From positions 1-64,000 of the forward strand of contig CAYUFA010000001.1 in the NCBI GenBank assembly GCA_964443845.1: 64,000 nt of DNA, written 5' to 3'. The notes under the pieces are model-generated. The model was not told the origin of the DNA and searched no databases. It saw only the letters and a program-made list of their open reading frames with translations. The translations under genes were made by a program, and so were the position numbers. Positions within the stretch are counted from its first letter, which is position 1, and every line of letters starts with the position of its first letter. This document shows positions 16,222 to 25,799 of the stretch, piece after piece. This DNA is from UBA9214 sp964443845. GTDB lineage: Bacteria; Pseudomonadota; Gammaproteobacteria; UBA9214.

Positions 16222-18177
16222 TTATCCCCCTACCGCATTCAACAGGGTGTTGAACACCTGGTCCGATACCGAGATGACCCGGGCGGCCGCCTGGTAAGCC
16301 TGCTGAAAGCGCAACAGGTTGGCCGCTTCCTCGTCGAGATTGACCCCGGATTTCTGTGACCAGGCATCCTGGGCCTGCTGCAGCAGGCCCTGCTGGACCT
16401 GGCTGCTGGTCTGGGCCTGGTGGGCACGGGTACCGGTGTTGGCCACCAGCATGCCGTAGGCATCGTTGAAGCTGGCTGTCCCCCCGTTCACCAGGCGGGT
16501 GGACTGCATGCCCGCCATAGCCAGGGCATTCCGGTTATCGCCCACCCCGTTGGTGTTGAATCCGACATTGAACGTATCGCCGGCCGCGGGATTGCCACTG
16601 AGCGTCACCCGGTAGCCATAGTCCGTGCCCGACGCCGTGGGAAATACATCCGCCCCGGCGGCCGGATCGTAGCTGCCCGTGTCGATCACGGACGAGGTCG
16701 ACTGGTCCACCACCTCGTAGCTGGTGGGGCTGGTAAACCGGATCGTGACCGGCGGCGAAAGCTGGCCGGGCACGCTCTGGAAAGCAGGATTGTTGCTGTC
16801 GGTCACGGTGCCGGCGCTGATCTGCCCGGTCCCGGTGTTCGTCACGGCGGCCGCGGTCCGTACCGGTGACGCCAGCGCCAGGTCGCGGGCGTCGCTCACC
16901 AGGGTATTGATGGACCCGGCCGCAGCGCGCACCGGGCGCAGGACGTAGTTGTCGCCGGCGGCCGCGCCCGCGCCCACCGTGATACGCAGGCCGTCGGCCA
17001 CAAACGGGTCCGCGGCGCTGCCACTCCCGCTCATGGGCACGGACTGGCCGCTATCCAGCCGGGTCAGGTTCCAGCTGCTGCCGTCGTATTGCAGGCGGTA
17101 ATCGCTCACCGTCAGCTTCGAGACGTCATCGAATCCGACTGTGATGCTGCCGCTGTTACCGCTCGCGGGAAACACGGCCGGTGGTGCGACGGAAAACAGG
17201 TCCTGTCCCGCCGCACCTGCGAGCGTGATGCCGGCATGATGCTGGTCGTTCATGTAGGTGCCGAATTCCACGGCGAGGCGGCCGAGTTCGTTGATCGCCG
17301 GGTCGAGGATCTCGTTGCGATAGCGCAGGATCCCGCCCAGGGTGCCTCCACTGACAAAATTCGTGATCGTCACGGCCGGGGAACCCGCGGCACCGAGGGT
17401 AATGTCCACCTGTCCGGGGTCATCCGTGCGCGGCTGTACGCCCACCTGGCTGGCCGCGCTACCCAGCACCAGCGACTGACCCTTGCCGATGAATACATTG
17501 AGCGAACCGTCCGCCTGGGGGACCGTGGTTACGGCGACCTTGCCGGATAGCTGCAGCACCAGCTGGTCGCGCTGGTCCAGCAGGTCATTCGGCGGCTGGC
17601 CGTTCGACCTGCTGCTGGCCTCGATGATCTGGCGGTTGAGATCCGCGATCGAGCCGGCCAGCTGGTTGACGTCCTGCACCTCGCTCTGCATCTGTGCGGC
17701 GAGGGAATTGCGGTCGTCCTGCATCCACTGATCCAGTACCTGGAAACGCTGCGCGAGCGAGTCGCCTTCCGACAACATCACCTGGCGGGCGGCCAGTGAG
17801 GTCGGATCGTTCGCGGCGCCCTGTACCGCGTCGAAGAAGGAACCCAGCGCCGGAGACAGCCCGGAATTCTGGTCCGACAGCAGATTGTCCAGCGCACCGG
17901 CGAGCGAACTCAACGTGTCCAGTTCGCCGGAACTGGCCGTGGTGGTCCGCAGGTCACCGGTGGCGAACTGGTCATAGCTGCGCAGGATGGTGGAGACGTC
18001 CACGCCGGTCCCGAGAAAGCCGTCCGCGGTGCCCTGCGGCATGCGCGCCGACAACTGAACCTGCTGCCGGCTGTAACCGGGGGTATTGACGTTGGCGATA
18101 TTGTGCCCGGTGGTGTCCAGCGCACGCTGGTAGCTCAGCAGCGCGGAAGTCCCGATATTCAGCAATTCACTAGCCAT
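16222..18177 (-). CDS. flgK: Flagellar hook-associated protein FlgK
   Basis: A 651-aa HAP1, the first junction protein between hook and filament. The conserved N-terminus (LLNIGTSALLSYQRALDTTG followed by HNIANVNTPGYSRQQV) and C-terminus (SGVNLDEEAANLLRFQQAYQ) carry the flagellar rod/hook-family signatures. The long middle section forms the variable surface domains, and its size is within the normal range for larger FlgK proteins. AGAGGA lies upstream of the ATG. flgJ ends 36 bp upstream. Confidence 0.96.
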   Translation of the reverse strand: MASELLNIGTSALLSYQRALDTTGHNIANVNTPGYSRQQVQLSARMPQGTADGFLGTGVDVSTILRSYDQFATGDLRTTTASSGELDTLSSLAGALDNLLSDQNSGLSPALGSFFDAVQGAANDPTSLAARQVMLSEGDSLAQRFQVLDQWMQDDRNSLAAQMQSEVQDVNQLAGSIADLNRQIIEASSRSNGQPPNDLLDQRDQLVLQLSGKVAVTTVPQADGSLNVFIGKGQSLVLGSAASQVGVQPRTDDPGQVDITLGAAGSPAVTITNFVSGGTLGGILRYRNEILDPAINELGRLAVEFGTYMNDQHHAGITLAGAAGQDLFSVAPPAVFPASGNSGSITVGFDDVSKLTVSDYRLQYDGSSWNLTRLDSGQSVPMSGSGSAADPFVADGLRITVGAGAAAGDNYVLRPVRAAAGSINTLVSDARDLALASPVRTAAAVTNTGTGQISAGTVTDSNNPAFQSVPGQLSPPVTIRFTSPTSYEVVDQSTSSVIDTGSYDPAAGADVFPTASGTDYGYRVTLSGNPAAGDTFNVGFNTNGVGDNRNALAMAGMQSTRLVNGGTASFNDAYGMLVANTGTRAHQAQTSSQVQQGLLQQAQDAWSQKSGVNLDEEAANLLRFQQAYQAAARVISVSDQVFNTLLNAVGG

Positions 18178-18213
18178 GTGCCGTCCTCTTCCCTGAACCG
18201 GCCTGCCCTGTCA

Positions 18214-19227
18214 TCAGTACAGCGGCACGTCGTCCGACCTTGCCAGCTGTTGCCCGGTCGGTGCCAGCTCGCTGCGTTGCAGGATCGAGCGAATCTTGTC
18301 GGCATACTGCGGATCGGTGGCATAACCAGCCGCCTGCAGGCCATCGAGATAGGCATCCGTGTTGCCCGCCTGCCCCAGCGCCTGCCGGTAGCGCGGATTG
18401 CTACGCACGAAATCCACGTACCCCGAGACTGCCTCGTCCAGCGAGGCATAACTGCGGAATGCCGCACGCCTTTTAACGGCCACACCCGACTCGTACTCCA
18501 GTGTGGGGACCTGTACCTGCCCCCCCGCCCAGCCACGATCCGCCTTGATTCCGAACAGATTGAAAGTGTTACTGCCGTCCGGGCGGCGGATCATTTTCTG
18601 TCCCCAGCCGGTTTCCAGGGCCGCCTGGGCAACCAGCACCTCCGGGGCGATGCCGAGTACGCCCGCTCCCTGCAGCGCGTGCGGCATGAGGTCACGGACA
18701 AACTGTGCCGGCGACTCCGGCGACCAGTCCGCCGGCGCCTGCGCATCCGCCGGCGGGGGCGCCTTCCCGGCCGCCCGGGTGTCGATCAGTGGCGCACCCG
18801 GTTGCCGCGCGATCAGCGGGGCGGCTGCCTGCAGACTGACCAGTGGCAGGGCGGCCGTGTGCCGCAGCACGGGCTGCGCGACCCCGTCCGCTGCCGCCTG
18901 TGCCGGTTGCCCGGTTGCGGTGGTGCTACCGCCACCCAGGTCCTTCACCAGCATGTCGGCGATGCCGAGCCCGCGGCCCTTCACCATTTCCAGCGCCAGT
19001 TGCCGGTCATAGATCTCCCGGTAGAACCTGCTCTGCTCGTTGTCGAACAGGCCGCCGCCGCCACTCGCCTCACGCATGGCCTTGAGCATGTTCTGCATGA
19101 ACAGCGCCTCGAACTGGCGCGCCGTCTCGCGCAGCGCCTCCGGCGTCTGCCGGGAGGCCGCGGCGCGCAGTTTCGCCAGGCCCTGGAAATCCGTGTAGAC
19201 CGAGGCGCTCGTGCCGTCAGGGATCAT
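18214..19227 (-). CDS. flgJ: Peptidoglycan hydrolase and rod-cap protein FlgJ
   Basis: A 337-aa two-domain protein. The N-terminal rod-binding part (ALRETARQFEALFMQNMLKA) caps the growing rod. A Pro/Ala-rich linker leads to a C-terminal glucosaminidase-like domain (GVLGIAPEVLVAQAALETGW, with the candidate catalytic glutamate in ALETGWG, then NTFNLFGIKAD and YESGV). This domain opens the peptidoglycan for the rod. The dual-domain form is typical of beta- and gammaproteobacteria. It acts in the periplasm after export by the flagellar system. It lies between flgI and flgK. Confidence 0.95.
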   Translation of the reverse strand: MIPDGTSASVYTDFQGLAKLRAAASRQTPEALRETARQFEALFMQNMLKAMREASGGGGLFDNEQSRFYREIYDRQLALEMVKGRGLGIADMLVKDLGGGSTTATGQPAQAAADGVAQPVLRHTAALPLVSLQAAAPLIARQPGAPLIDTRAAGKAPPPADAQAPADWSPESPAQFVRDLMPHALQGAGVLGIAPEVLVAQAALETGWGQKMIRRPDGSNTFNLFGIKADRGWAGGQVQVPTLEYESGVAVKRRAAFRSYASLDEAVSGYVDFVRSNPRYRQALGQAGNTDAYLDGLQAAGYATDPQYADKIRSILQRSELAPTGQQLARSDDVPLY

Positions 19228-19251
19228 TTGTGGCTCCGCGATCCGTCCGTA

Positions 19252-20358
19252 TCAGATGACCAGCAGTTCCGCGCGCAACGCGCCGGCTTCCCGGAGCGCC
19301 TCCAGGATGGCGACCAGGTCACCGGGCGCGGCGCCCACCTGGTTCACGGCACGTACGATCTCGTCGAGCGAGGTGCCCGGATCGAACAGGAACATGCGGT
19401 TGTTTTCCTGCGACACGGAGACGCTGCTCTGCGGCACCACCGTGGTCGCCCCCCTCGACAGCGGGGCCGGCTGGCTGACCTGCGGTTTCTCCGCGATGGT
19501 GACGGTGAGACTGCCGTGCGCGACCGCCGCCGGCATCACCCGTACGTGACTCCCGATCACCACCGTGCCGGTACGCGAGTTGATGATGACGCGTGCCGGC
19601 GCCTCGCCCGGGTCCACCTCCAGGTTCTCCAGCATCGAGACGAACATTACCTTCTTGTCCGGATCGAGCGGGGCCCGCACGCGGACGGAACCACCATCCA
19701 GCGCCCTGGCGGTATCCTTGCCCAGGTTGCGGTTGATGCTTTCCACGACCCGCGAGGCGGTGGTGAAGTCCGCGGTGTTCAGGTCCAGCGTGAGCGCATC
19801 ACCCTTGTCAAACGGGCTCGCTACCGCGCGCTCCACCGTGGCGCCGTTCGGGATCCGCCCGACGCTCGGAATGTTGACCGTCACCCGCGAACCGTCGGCA
19901 CCGTCGGCACCGAATCCACCCACCACCAGGTTGCCCTGCGCAACGGCATAGACCTGGCCGTCGATTCCTTTCAGCGGCGACATCAGCAGGGTCCCGCCAC
20001 GCAGACTCTTGGAATTTCCCATGGAGGACACCGTCACGTCGATGGTCTGGCCCGGCTTGGAAAAGGCCGGCAACTCGGCACTGACCATCACGGCGGCCGC
20101 GTTTTTCAGTTGTGGCCTGGCGCTGGCCGGAATGACCACGCCCAGCTGTGCCAGCATGTTGGTCATGCTCTGCACCGTGAACGGCTGGCTGGACGAGTCA
20201 CCCGTCCCGTCCAGCCCGACCACCAGCCCGTAACCGACCAGCTGGTTGGTCCGTACCCCGGCGACCGAGGTCAGGTCCTTGATCCGCTCCGCCGAGGCGG
20301 CCTGCATGTCCAGCACCAGCAGCAATGCCGTCAGGACTGCCAGTATTGTCCGGTTCAT
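19252..20358 (-). CDS. flgI: Flagellar P-ring protein FlgI
   Basis: A 368-aa periplasmic protein with a Sec signal peptide (cleavage near DMQAASA). It shows the full-length FlgI signatures ERIKDLTSVAGVRTNQLVGY, GLVVGLDGTGD, SNMLAQLG-type helices and the C-terminal LDEIVRAVNQVGAAPGDLVA. It polymerises around the rod in the peptidoglycan layer. GGAGGAAG precedes the ATG. It is 15 bp downstream of flgH. Confidence 0.96.
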   Translation of the reverse strand: MNRTILAVLTALLLVLDMQAASAERIKDLTSVAGVRTNQLVGYGLVVGLDGTGDSSSQPFTVQSMTNMLAQLGVVIPASARPQLKNAAAVMVSAELPAFSKPGQTIDVTVSSMGNSKSLRGGTLLMSPLKGIDGQVYAVAQGNLVVGGFGADGADGSRVTVNIPSVGRIPNGATVERAVASPFDKGDALTLDLNTADFTTASRVVESINRNLGKDTARALDGGSVRVRAPLDPDKKVMFVSMLENLEVDPGEAPARVIINSRTGTVVIGSHVRVMPAAVAHGSLTVTIAEKPQVSQPAPLSRGATTVVPQSSVSVSQENNRMFLFDPGTSLDEIVRAVNQVGAAPGDLVAILEALREAGALRAELLVI

Positions 20359-20373
20359 GATTGCCTTCCTCCG

Positions 20374-21075
20374 TCAGAACGGCCACAGTGGTGTGATAAA
20401 GAAGCGTGTCAGCCAGCCCATCGAGTTCGAGTCCGCGGTGGCTCCCTTGCCGCGATAGCTGATTTGCGCGTTGGCAACCTGCGTGGACAGCACGGTATTT
20501 GCGGAGGTGATATCCAGCGGCCGCACGATGCCGCGCAGGCGCACGTATTCTTCCCCCTGGTTGATCGCGATCCACTTCTCGCCCTGGACCGCCAGGTTGC
20601 CGTTGGGCAGCACCTTCGATACCGTTACCGTGATATTGCCCTGCAGCTTGTTGCTCTGCGCACTGTCGGACGAACCGGTGAATGCGTTGCTGGAATCCAG
20701 GCTGGTACTGGCCGGGTTGCCGGCCACGGTGACGTCCTTGCCGAGCAGGGTCGGTGCGCTGATGTCGGTCGTGCTGTCCTTCTTGATCCCCGTCGTGGCG
20801 GTCTTGCTGGCATCGGTCTGTTCGGCAAGGATGACGGTCAGCAGGTCTCCGACCCGGCGTGCCTTGACGTCCTCGAACAGGGGACGCGCCACATCCGCGC
20901 GATAGATCGACCCGCTGGCACTGGCCGCGGGCTGATCGCCGGGGGGATAGACCGGCGCGTAATCCGGGTCGCCGCGCCGGGTCAGCAGCGAGCCGGAACT
21001 GCAGCCGGACAACAGCAGGACCCCGGACAGCAACAGCAGCAGGACCATTCTGGATTCACGTGGGTTGGTCATCAT
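20374..21075 (-). CDS. flgH: Flagellar L-ring lipoprotein FlgH
   Basis: A 233-aa lipoprotein. The hydrophobic leader ends in LLLSGC (the lipobox). The protein shows GSIYRADVARPLFEDVKARR, GDLLTVILAEQTDASKTA and the C-terminal SSANTVLSTQVANAQISYRG-type region. It forms the outer-membrane ring of the basal body. Two consecutive ATGs at 21075 and 21072 are both possible. The upstream flgG gene is 20 bp away. Confidence 0.95.
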   Translation of the reverse strand: MMTNPRESRMVLLLLLSGVLLLSGCSSGSLLTRRGDPDYAPVYPPGDQPAASASGSIYRADVARPLFEDVKARRVGDLLTVILAEQTDASKTATTGIKKDSTTDISAPTLLGKDVTVAGNPASTSLDSSNAFTGSSDSAQSNKLQGNITVTVSKVLPNGNLAVQGEKWIAINQGEEYVRLRGIVRPLDITSANTVLSTQVANAQISYRGKGATADSNSMGWLTRFFITPLWPF

Positions 21076-21095
21076 CGCAGTCCCTTGCCGGGTTC

Positions 21096-21881
21096 CTACA
21101 GGTTGTTGTTGGCGTACTGCAGCATCTGTCCGGCCGTGGAAATCGCCTTGGAATTCATTTCGTAGGCGCGTTGCGTCTCGATCATGTTGACCAGTTCTTC
21201 CACGGTATTCACGTTGGACGTCTCCAGCATGCCCTGGGAAATGGTACCCAGGCCGTTCTGGCCGGCCGTGCCGGTCTGCGGGGTGCCGCTGGAGCCGGTT
21301 TCCACAAACAGGTTCTGCCCGATCGGTTGCAGACCGGTCGGGTTGACAAAGTCCGCCAGCTGGATGGTCCCGACCTGGTTCGGCGTGGCGGTACCGGGCT
21401 GGGTGACGCTGACCACGCCATCGGAGCCGATCGTGACGCTCTGGGCATCGGCCGGGATGGTGATGGCGGGCTGCAGCTGGAAACCCTTGGAGGTGACCAG
21501 TTCGCCCTGGGAATTGATCTGGAAGGTGCCGTCCCGCGTGTAACCCAGGCTGCCGTCCGGCATCAGGATCTGGAAAAATCCCCGTCCCTGGAGCGCCATG
21601 TCGAGGTTATTCCCGGTCTGCACCAGGTTGCCCTGTGTGAACAGCTTCTCGGTAGCGACCACGCGCACACCGGTGCCGGTCATCAGCCCGGAGTTCAGCT
21701 GGGTACTTTCGGAAGACTGGGCCCCGGCCTGGCCCTCATTCTGGTAGAGCAGATCCTCGAATACCGCGCGATCGCGCTTGAAGCCGGTCGTGTTGACGTT
21801 GGCCAGGTTGTTCGCGGTCACGGACATCCGCGTCTGCTGGGCCTCGAGTCCGGTTTTGGCAATCCACAATGCCTGATCCAT
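21096..21881 (-). CDS. flgG: Flagellar distal rod protein FlgG
   Basis: A 261-aa rod protein. The N-terminal DQALWIAKTGLEAQQTRMSV and the NLANVNTTGFKRDR motif of the rod/hook family are present. The C-terminal EELVNMIETQRAYEMNSKAI matches FlgG closely. AAGGAG sits eight bases before the ATG. A 114-bp gap separates it from flgF, the largest in this operon; it holds a GC-rich imperfect palindrome (around 21900-21920) but no promoter I can support. Confidence 0.97.
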   Translation of the reverse strand: MDQALWIAKTGLEAQQTRMSVTANNLANVNTTGFKRDRAVFEDLLYQNEGQAGAQSSESTQLNSGLMTGTGVRVVATEKLFTQGNLVQTGNNLDMALQGRGFFQILMPDGSLGYTRDGTFQINSQGELVTSKGFQLQPAITIPADAQSVTIGSDGVVSVTQPGTATPNQVGTIQLADFVNPTGLQPIGQNLFVETGSSGTPQTGTAGQNGLGTISQGMLETSNVNTVEELVNMIETQRAYEMNSKAISTAGQMLQYANNNL

Positions 21882-21995
21882 AGCACTTCTCCTTGTGCCG
21901 GCCGGCCACGTGACCGGCCCGGCGGTTGCTCCGTGACCGGCTCCTACAGACGCTCCGGTCCCGCGTTATTCAACGTACCTGTGTGCCGCATCGCC

Positions 21996-22736
21996 TCATG
22001 CCAGGCGCAGCAACTGCGTGGCAGCGCGGTCGTTCTCCCGGGCGGTGGACATGATCTTGACCTGGCTCTCGTACTGGCGCGCCAGCTGGATCATGTTCAC
22101 CATGGCCTCGATCGAGTTGACGTTGCTCGACTCGAGCGCACCGGACTGCAGATGCACGGTCCCGTCCGTCACGGCCGGGTCGCCGCTTTTCATCCGCAGC
22201 AGGCCATCCGGCCCTTTCTGCATATCCCGGGCAGGCGGATTGACCAGCTTGATGCGCTCCACCACGGATACCGTGTTGGGCGGTGATCCGACCGGCTGGA
22301 TCGAGATCGTGCCGTCAGCGGCGATCTCGATCTTGTTGAACGGCGGGATCGCAATGGGACCGCCATTGCCCATGACCGGGTGTCCGGCGCCGTTGCGCAG
22401 CAAACCCAGGCTGTCGACCTGCAGGTCACCGGCCCGGGTATAGGCCTCGTTGCCGTCCGGTGCCTGCACGGCCAGCCAGCCGGCACCGTTGACCGCCACG
22501 TCGAGGTCGCGGCCGGTGCCGATGACGGGTCCGGCACTGGTGTCCACACCCGTGCCGCCGGCCACGCCGTAGACGCGGCTGGCGTGCCCGGGCCCGTACA
22601 CCGGCAGGCTGCTGAATGCAGCCAGATCGGCGCGAAAACCGGTGGTGCTGGCATTGGCGAGATTCTGGGTATTCACCGCCTGTGCCTGCATCGTCTCCCT
22701 GGCGCCGCTCATCGCGACGTAAATCAGCTTGTCCAT
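21996..22736 (-). CDS. flgF: Flagellar proximal rod protein FlgF
   Basis: A 246-aa rod protein opening MDKLIYVAMSGARETMQAQA, with NLANASTTGFRADLAAF and the C-terminal VNMIQLARQYESQVKIMSTA. The shortened length and the opening distinguish it from FlgG. A GGGGAGG site precedes the ATG. It is exported through the flagellar type III apparatus and lies between flgE and flgG, as in other gammaproteobacterial operons. Confidence 0.96.
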   Translation of the reverse strand: MDKLIYVAMSGARETMQAQAVNTQNLANASTTGFRADLAAFSSLPVYGPGHASRVYGVAGGTGVDTSAGPVIGTGRDLDVAVNGAGWLAVQAPDGNEAYTRAGDLQVDSLGLLRNGAGHPVMGNGGPIAIPPFNKIEIAADGTISIQPVGSPPNTVSVVERIKLVNPPARDMQKGPDGLLRMKSGDPAVTDGTVHLQSGALESSNVNSIEAMVNMIQLARQYESQVKIMSTARENDRAATQLLRLA

Positions 22737-22766
22737 GCTGCCTCCCCGCTCCGCTCAGTCACGCCA

Positions 22767-23996
22767 CTAGCGAATCATGTTCATCGCGGTCTGGGTAATG
22801 TTGTCGGACGTGGTGATGACCTGTGCATTGGCCTGGAAACTGCGCTGTGCGGAGATCAGGTTGACCAGCTCCTGGGTGATTTCCACGTTCGAGGCCTCCA
22901 GCGCACTGGACTGCAGGACACCGAAACTGCCGGCACCCGGCTCTCCCAGGCGGCGGTCACCGGCCTGGTAGCTTGCACCGAAGTTGCTGTCACCCAGCGC
23001 AAGCAGGCCCTGCGGATTGACGAAGTTGGCGAGTGCCACCTTGCCCAGTGCAGCGGACTGCCCGTTGCTGAAACGTGCCTGGACCACGCCATTCGCATCC
23101 ACGTTGAGACCGCTCAGGCGGCCGGTGGAGTAACCATCCTGGTTCAGCGCGTTGACGGCAAATGAACTGCCGAACTGCGAAGAGCCGGTGAAGTCGAAGT
23201 CGACATTCAGCGCTGCGGCGCCGTTGCCCGGATCGTAACTGCCGAAATTGAGCGGCTGGGCCGCGGTCAGCTGCCCGAGGTTGTCAAAGGTCAGGTTCTG
23301 CACGGTCGTGGTCTGCGAGCTGTCGCCATCCATGACCAGGGAAACATCCCAGCTGCGGGTGGCGGCATCCACGTTCCGGAAATACAGGCTCCCGGTATGG
23401 CTCTGGCCGAGGCTGTCATACATGGTCACCGAGGTCGAATAGTTGAACGTCGCCGGATCCGCCGGATCAATGGCCCCCGCTCCCAGCTGCGGCGATCCCG
23501 CGTCCAGGTTCATGGAAATCCCGGCCGTGGTGCTGGCATTGGGTGCCGTGGAGGAGACGTTCAGCTGCAGATCACCCATTGCGGCGGTATTGAAACTGGT
23601 GCCCTGCGCATCCAGCGCGGGATAGGCCTGCAACCGCTGGCCGAGGGCGTTGACCACGTAGCCGGCGCGATCGACGCTGAATGAACCGTTGCGCGTGTAC
23701 ACACTCGAACCCTGGTCGCTCATGACAAAGAACCCGTCCCCGTTGATGGCCAGGTCGAGCGCATTGCCGGTGGCGTTGATGTTGCCCTGGGAAAACAGCG
23801 GGGAAACCGCGGCCACCTTGACGCCGACACTGTCCCCCAGGGAATCGATGTTGCCAAAGGCTGTGGCATAGACATCGGTGAACTCGGCACGCGACTGCTT
23901 GTAGCCGGTTGTATTGGCATTGGCGATGTTGTTGGCGGCCACATCCAGCGAGGTCTGTGCCGCGTTAAGACCACTCAGAGCGATATTGAATGACAT
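22767..23996 (-). CDS. flgE: Flagellar hook protein FlgE
   Basis: A 409-aa hook subunit with the N-terminal FNIALSGLNAAQTSLDVAAN, the NIANANTTGYKQSRAEF motif and the C-terminal ELVNLISAQRSFQANAQVIT. The central region (about 150-330) holds the surface domains. The size is standard. AGGAGA precedes the ATG. Immediately upstream is the hook-cap gene flgD. Confidence 0.97.
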   Translation of the reverse strand: MSFNIALSGLNAAQTSLDVAANNIANANTTGYKQSRAEFTDVYATAFGNIDSLGDSVGVKVAAVSPLFSQGNINATGNALDLAINGDGFFVMSDQGSSVYTRNGSFSVDRAGYVVNALGQRLQAYPALDAQGTSFNTAAMGDLQLNVSSTAPNASTTAGISMNLDAGSPQLGAGAIDPADPATFNYSTSVTMYDSLGQSHTGSLYFRNVDAATRSWDVSLVMDGDSSQTTTVQNLTFDNLGQLTAAQPLNFGSYDPGNGAAALNVDFDFTGSSQFGSSFAVNALNQDGYSTGRLSGLNVDANGVVQARFSNGQSAALGKVALANFVNPQGLLALGDSNFGASYQAGDRRLGEPGAGSFGVLQSSALEASNVEITQELVNLISAQRSFQANAQVITTSDNITQTAMNMIR

Positions 23997-24017
23997 TTCA
24001 GTTCTCCTGATAACCGG

Positions 24018-24692
24018 TTACCGGATTTCCCGGACCGCCGAAAAATCCACGTTGCCAAGATTGGCCAGCTCGAGCGTGAACGACTGCCCGGAAGCCGACA
24101 GGCCGACACTCTTCACCGTATCGGACAGCATCACGTCGTATCCCTGGTTGACGCCGCCGCTGGTCGCCTCGGCGCGCACCTCGTAACGACCGGGCGGGGC
24201 CGCCGTGCCGTCCGCGGCCATGCCGTCCCAGCTGAAAGCGACTCTACCCGGTGACTGCATCCCCAGGTCGATGTTCCTCACCAGTTGCCCGGCAGTGTCG
24301 TAGATACCGACCCGCATGTTCGCCACGGCCTTGTCGAGATCCACGGCACCACTCACCGCCCCGCCGGCCGCCAGACTGGCGTACTGGCCGGGGACCAGCA
24401 CCTGGCGACCCAGCATGCCGGCAGCCTGCAGGGTCTGGTTCGATACCAGTGATCCGGCCAGGTTCTGCAGCTGCGAGTTGACGTCGTTGATCCCGGTGAC
24501 GGTGCTGAACTGCGCGATCTGTCCCATGAAGGACTCGTTGTCCATCGGCTTGAAGGGGTCCTGGTTCTTCAGCTGCGTGGTCATCAGCTTCAGGAAATCC
24601 TCCTGGCCCAGCTGCGACTTGCCGGTGGCGGGCTGCGAGCCGGCCGCCAGCCCCAGGCTGGTGAGTAATGTGCTGTCCGGTACGGTATTCAT
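24018..24692 (-). CDS. flgD: Flagellar hook-assembly scaffold FlgD
   Basis: A 224-aa hook cap protein. The conserved N-terminal signature GQEDFLKLMTTQLKNQDPFK and the following FMGQIAQFSTVTGINDVNSQ are present. A C-terminal FlgD Ig-like/tudor-like domain follows, with VSFSWDGMAADGTAAPPG-type spacing (FSWDGMAADG is seen). AGAGGAG lies upstream of the ATG. It acts at the tip of the growing hook. Confidence 0.96.
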   Translation of the reverse strand: MNTVPDSTLLTSLGLAAGSQPATGKSQLGQEDFLKLMTTQLKNQDPFKPMDNESFMGQIAQFSTVTGINDVNSQLQNLAGSLVSNQTLQAAGMLGRQVLVPGQYASLAAGGAVSGAVDLDKAVANMRVGIYDTAGQLVRNIDLGMQSPGRVAFSWDGMAADGTAAPPGRYEVRAEATSGGVNQGYDVMLSDTVKSVGLSASGQSFTLELANLGNVDFSAVREIR

Positions 24693-24718
24693 TCGCGGGT
24701 GCTCCTCTGGCAGGCACG

Positions 24719-25132
24719 CTACTGTCCGATACGCAGGGTATCCAGCAGTAACTGCTTGGATGTGTTGGCGACCTCGACATTGCTCTGGTAGGAGCGCGAG
24801 GCCGAAATCATGTTGGCCATCTCCTCGATCATGTTGACGTTGGAAAGATAGACATAGCCGTCCTTGTCGGCCTTGGGATTCTGCGGGCTGTATTCCCGGT
24901 TCACCGGCGCGTTACTCTCCACGACGCCGCTCACCTGTACCGGTACCGTGGCATCCCTGCCCTGCAGCGCATTCATGACCGCGCTGAACACCGGCTCACG
25001 CGCGCGGTACGCTTCCTGCTCGCTGCCGCTCACCACCTCGGCATTGGCCATGTTGCTGGCCACCGTGTTGAGTCGCACGGTCTGTGCGCTCATACCCGAC
25101 CCGGCCACATCAAAAATCCGGAACAGTCCCAT
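24719..25132 (-). CDS. flgC: Flagellar proximal rod protein FlgC
   Basis: A 137-aa rod subunit: GLFRIFDVAGSGMSAQTVRL, the SNMANAE motif and the C-terminal SRSYQSNVEVANTSKQLLLD. Two in-frame ATGs lie six bases apart. GGGGAG is immediately before the first (25138) but well spaced from the second (25132), and the second aligns with the usual FlgC start, so 25132 is preferred. It is next to flgB, whose stop is within a few bases. Confidence 0.95.
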   Translation of the reverse strand: MGLFRIFDVAGSGMSAQTVRLNTVASNMANAEVVSGSEQEAYRAREPVFSAVMNALQGRDATVPVQVSGVVESNAPVNREYSPQNPKADKDGYVYLSNVNMIEEMANMISASRSYQSNVEVANTSKQLLLDTLRIGQ

Positions 25133-25134
25133 CC

Positions 25135-25524
25135 TCATTCTCCCCTGATCGCGGTCATCAGTGTGCTGATCGTGCCACCCAGGAAACGCAGGGTGGCACG
25201 ATAGCGCACCGCGTTTTCGGCAAACCGGGACTGTTCCATCTGCGAGTCCACGGTGTTGCCGTCCAGCGATGACTGGAGCGGGACCCGGTACAGGGTCTCC
25301 GCACCCGCCACTCCTCCCTGCGACGCTATATGGCCCGGCGCGGTGGTAACCAGTTGCGTGGTCTGCTGCGCTTCGGTCAGCGCGCTGCGGAAATCCAGGT
25401 CACGTGCCTTGTAGTTCGGGGTATCCGCGTTGGCCAGGTTGGAGGCCAGCAGTTCCGCACGGCGCGCGCGCAGCTGCAGCGCCTGTGCATGGATACCGAT
25501 CGCCTTGTCGATGATGCCGGACAT
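25135..25524 (-). CDS. flgB: Flagellar proximal rod protein FlgB
   Basis: A 129-aa rod subunit with DKAIGIHAQALQLRARRAEL, the NLANADTPNYKARDLDF motif and a C-terminal helix containing RYRATLRFLGGTISTLMTAI. The ATG at 25524 has GGAGG at good spacing; the longer frame does not. It is the first gene of the eleven-gene flg operon and has a perfect sigma-54 promoter 33 bp upstream, so it is probably an RpoN-dependent class of gene. Confidence 0.96.
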   Translation of the reverse strand: MSGIIDKAIGIHAQALQLRARRAELLASNLANADTPNYKARDLDFRSALTEAQQTTQLVTTAPGHIASQGGVAGAETLYRVPLQSSLDGNTVDSQMEQSRFAENAVRYRATLRFLGGTISTLMTAIRGE

Positions 25525-25556
25525 GAACTGCCTCCAGGTTTGTTGCCAGACACCAA

Positions 25557-25571
25557 GCAAACGGCGTGCCA
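25557..25571 (-). promoter_or_regulatory. Sigma-54 (-24/-12) promoter of the flgB operon
   Basis: On the minus strand TGGCAC-GCCGT-TTGC matches the RpoN consensus TGGCAC-N5-TTGC exactly. Predicted transcription starts near 25545, leaving a leader of about 20 nt that includes the flgB ribosome site. Confidence 0.9.
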
Positions 25572-25799
25572 GATCTGCCGCACCTGCCGGACAATACCGG
25601 GCCATTTTTCCGTGCGGGCGCCGATATCCCTATCTATACAGGGGCCGCCGTCCAGCCACGCCCGCATGCCGGTACACGGGTAACCGGAACCGGCGGATGC
25701 GGCGAGGCAGCGCAGCAGCGGCAAGCCCTTGCCACCGGCGGCAAGCATCTACCGGTGCGAGCGTTGCCGGTGGCAGTCGCAATGGCCCTGTCCGGACCA

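Noticed and set aside
18103..21165. A 1020-aa open frame opposite flgK-flgH
   Set aside because: It is the antisense shadow of four well-supported flagellar genes, a common effect of GC-rich codon use.
25601..25627. A second, sigma-28-like promoter for flgAMN (GCCGATAT at 25620-25627)
   Set aside because: The -10 box is good, but the -35 position reads GCCATTTT, which does not match TAAAGTTT. The sigma-54 site closer to flgA explains expression better.
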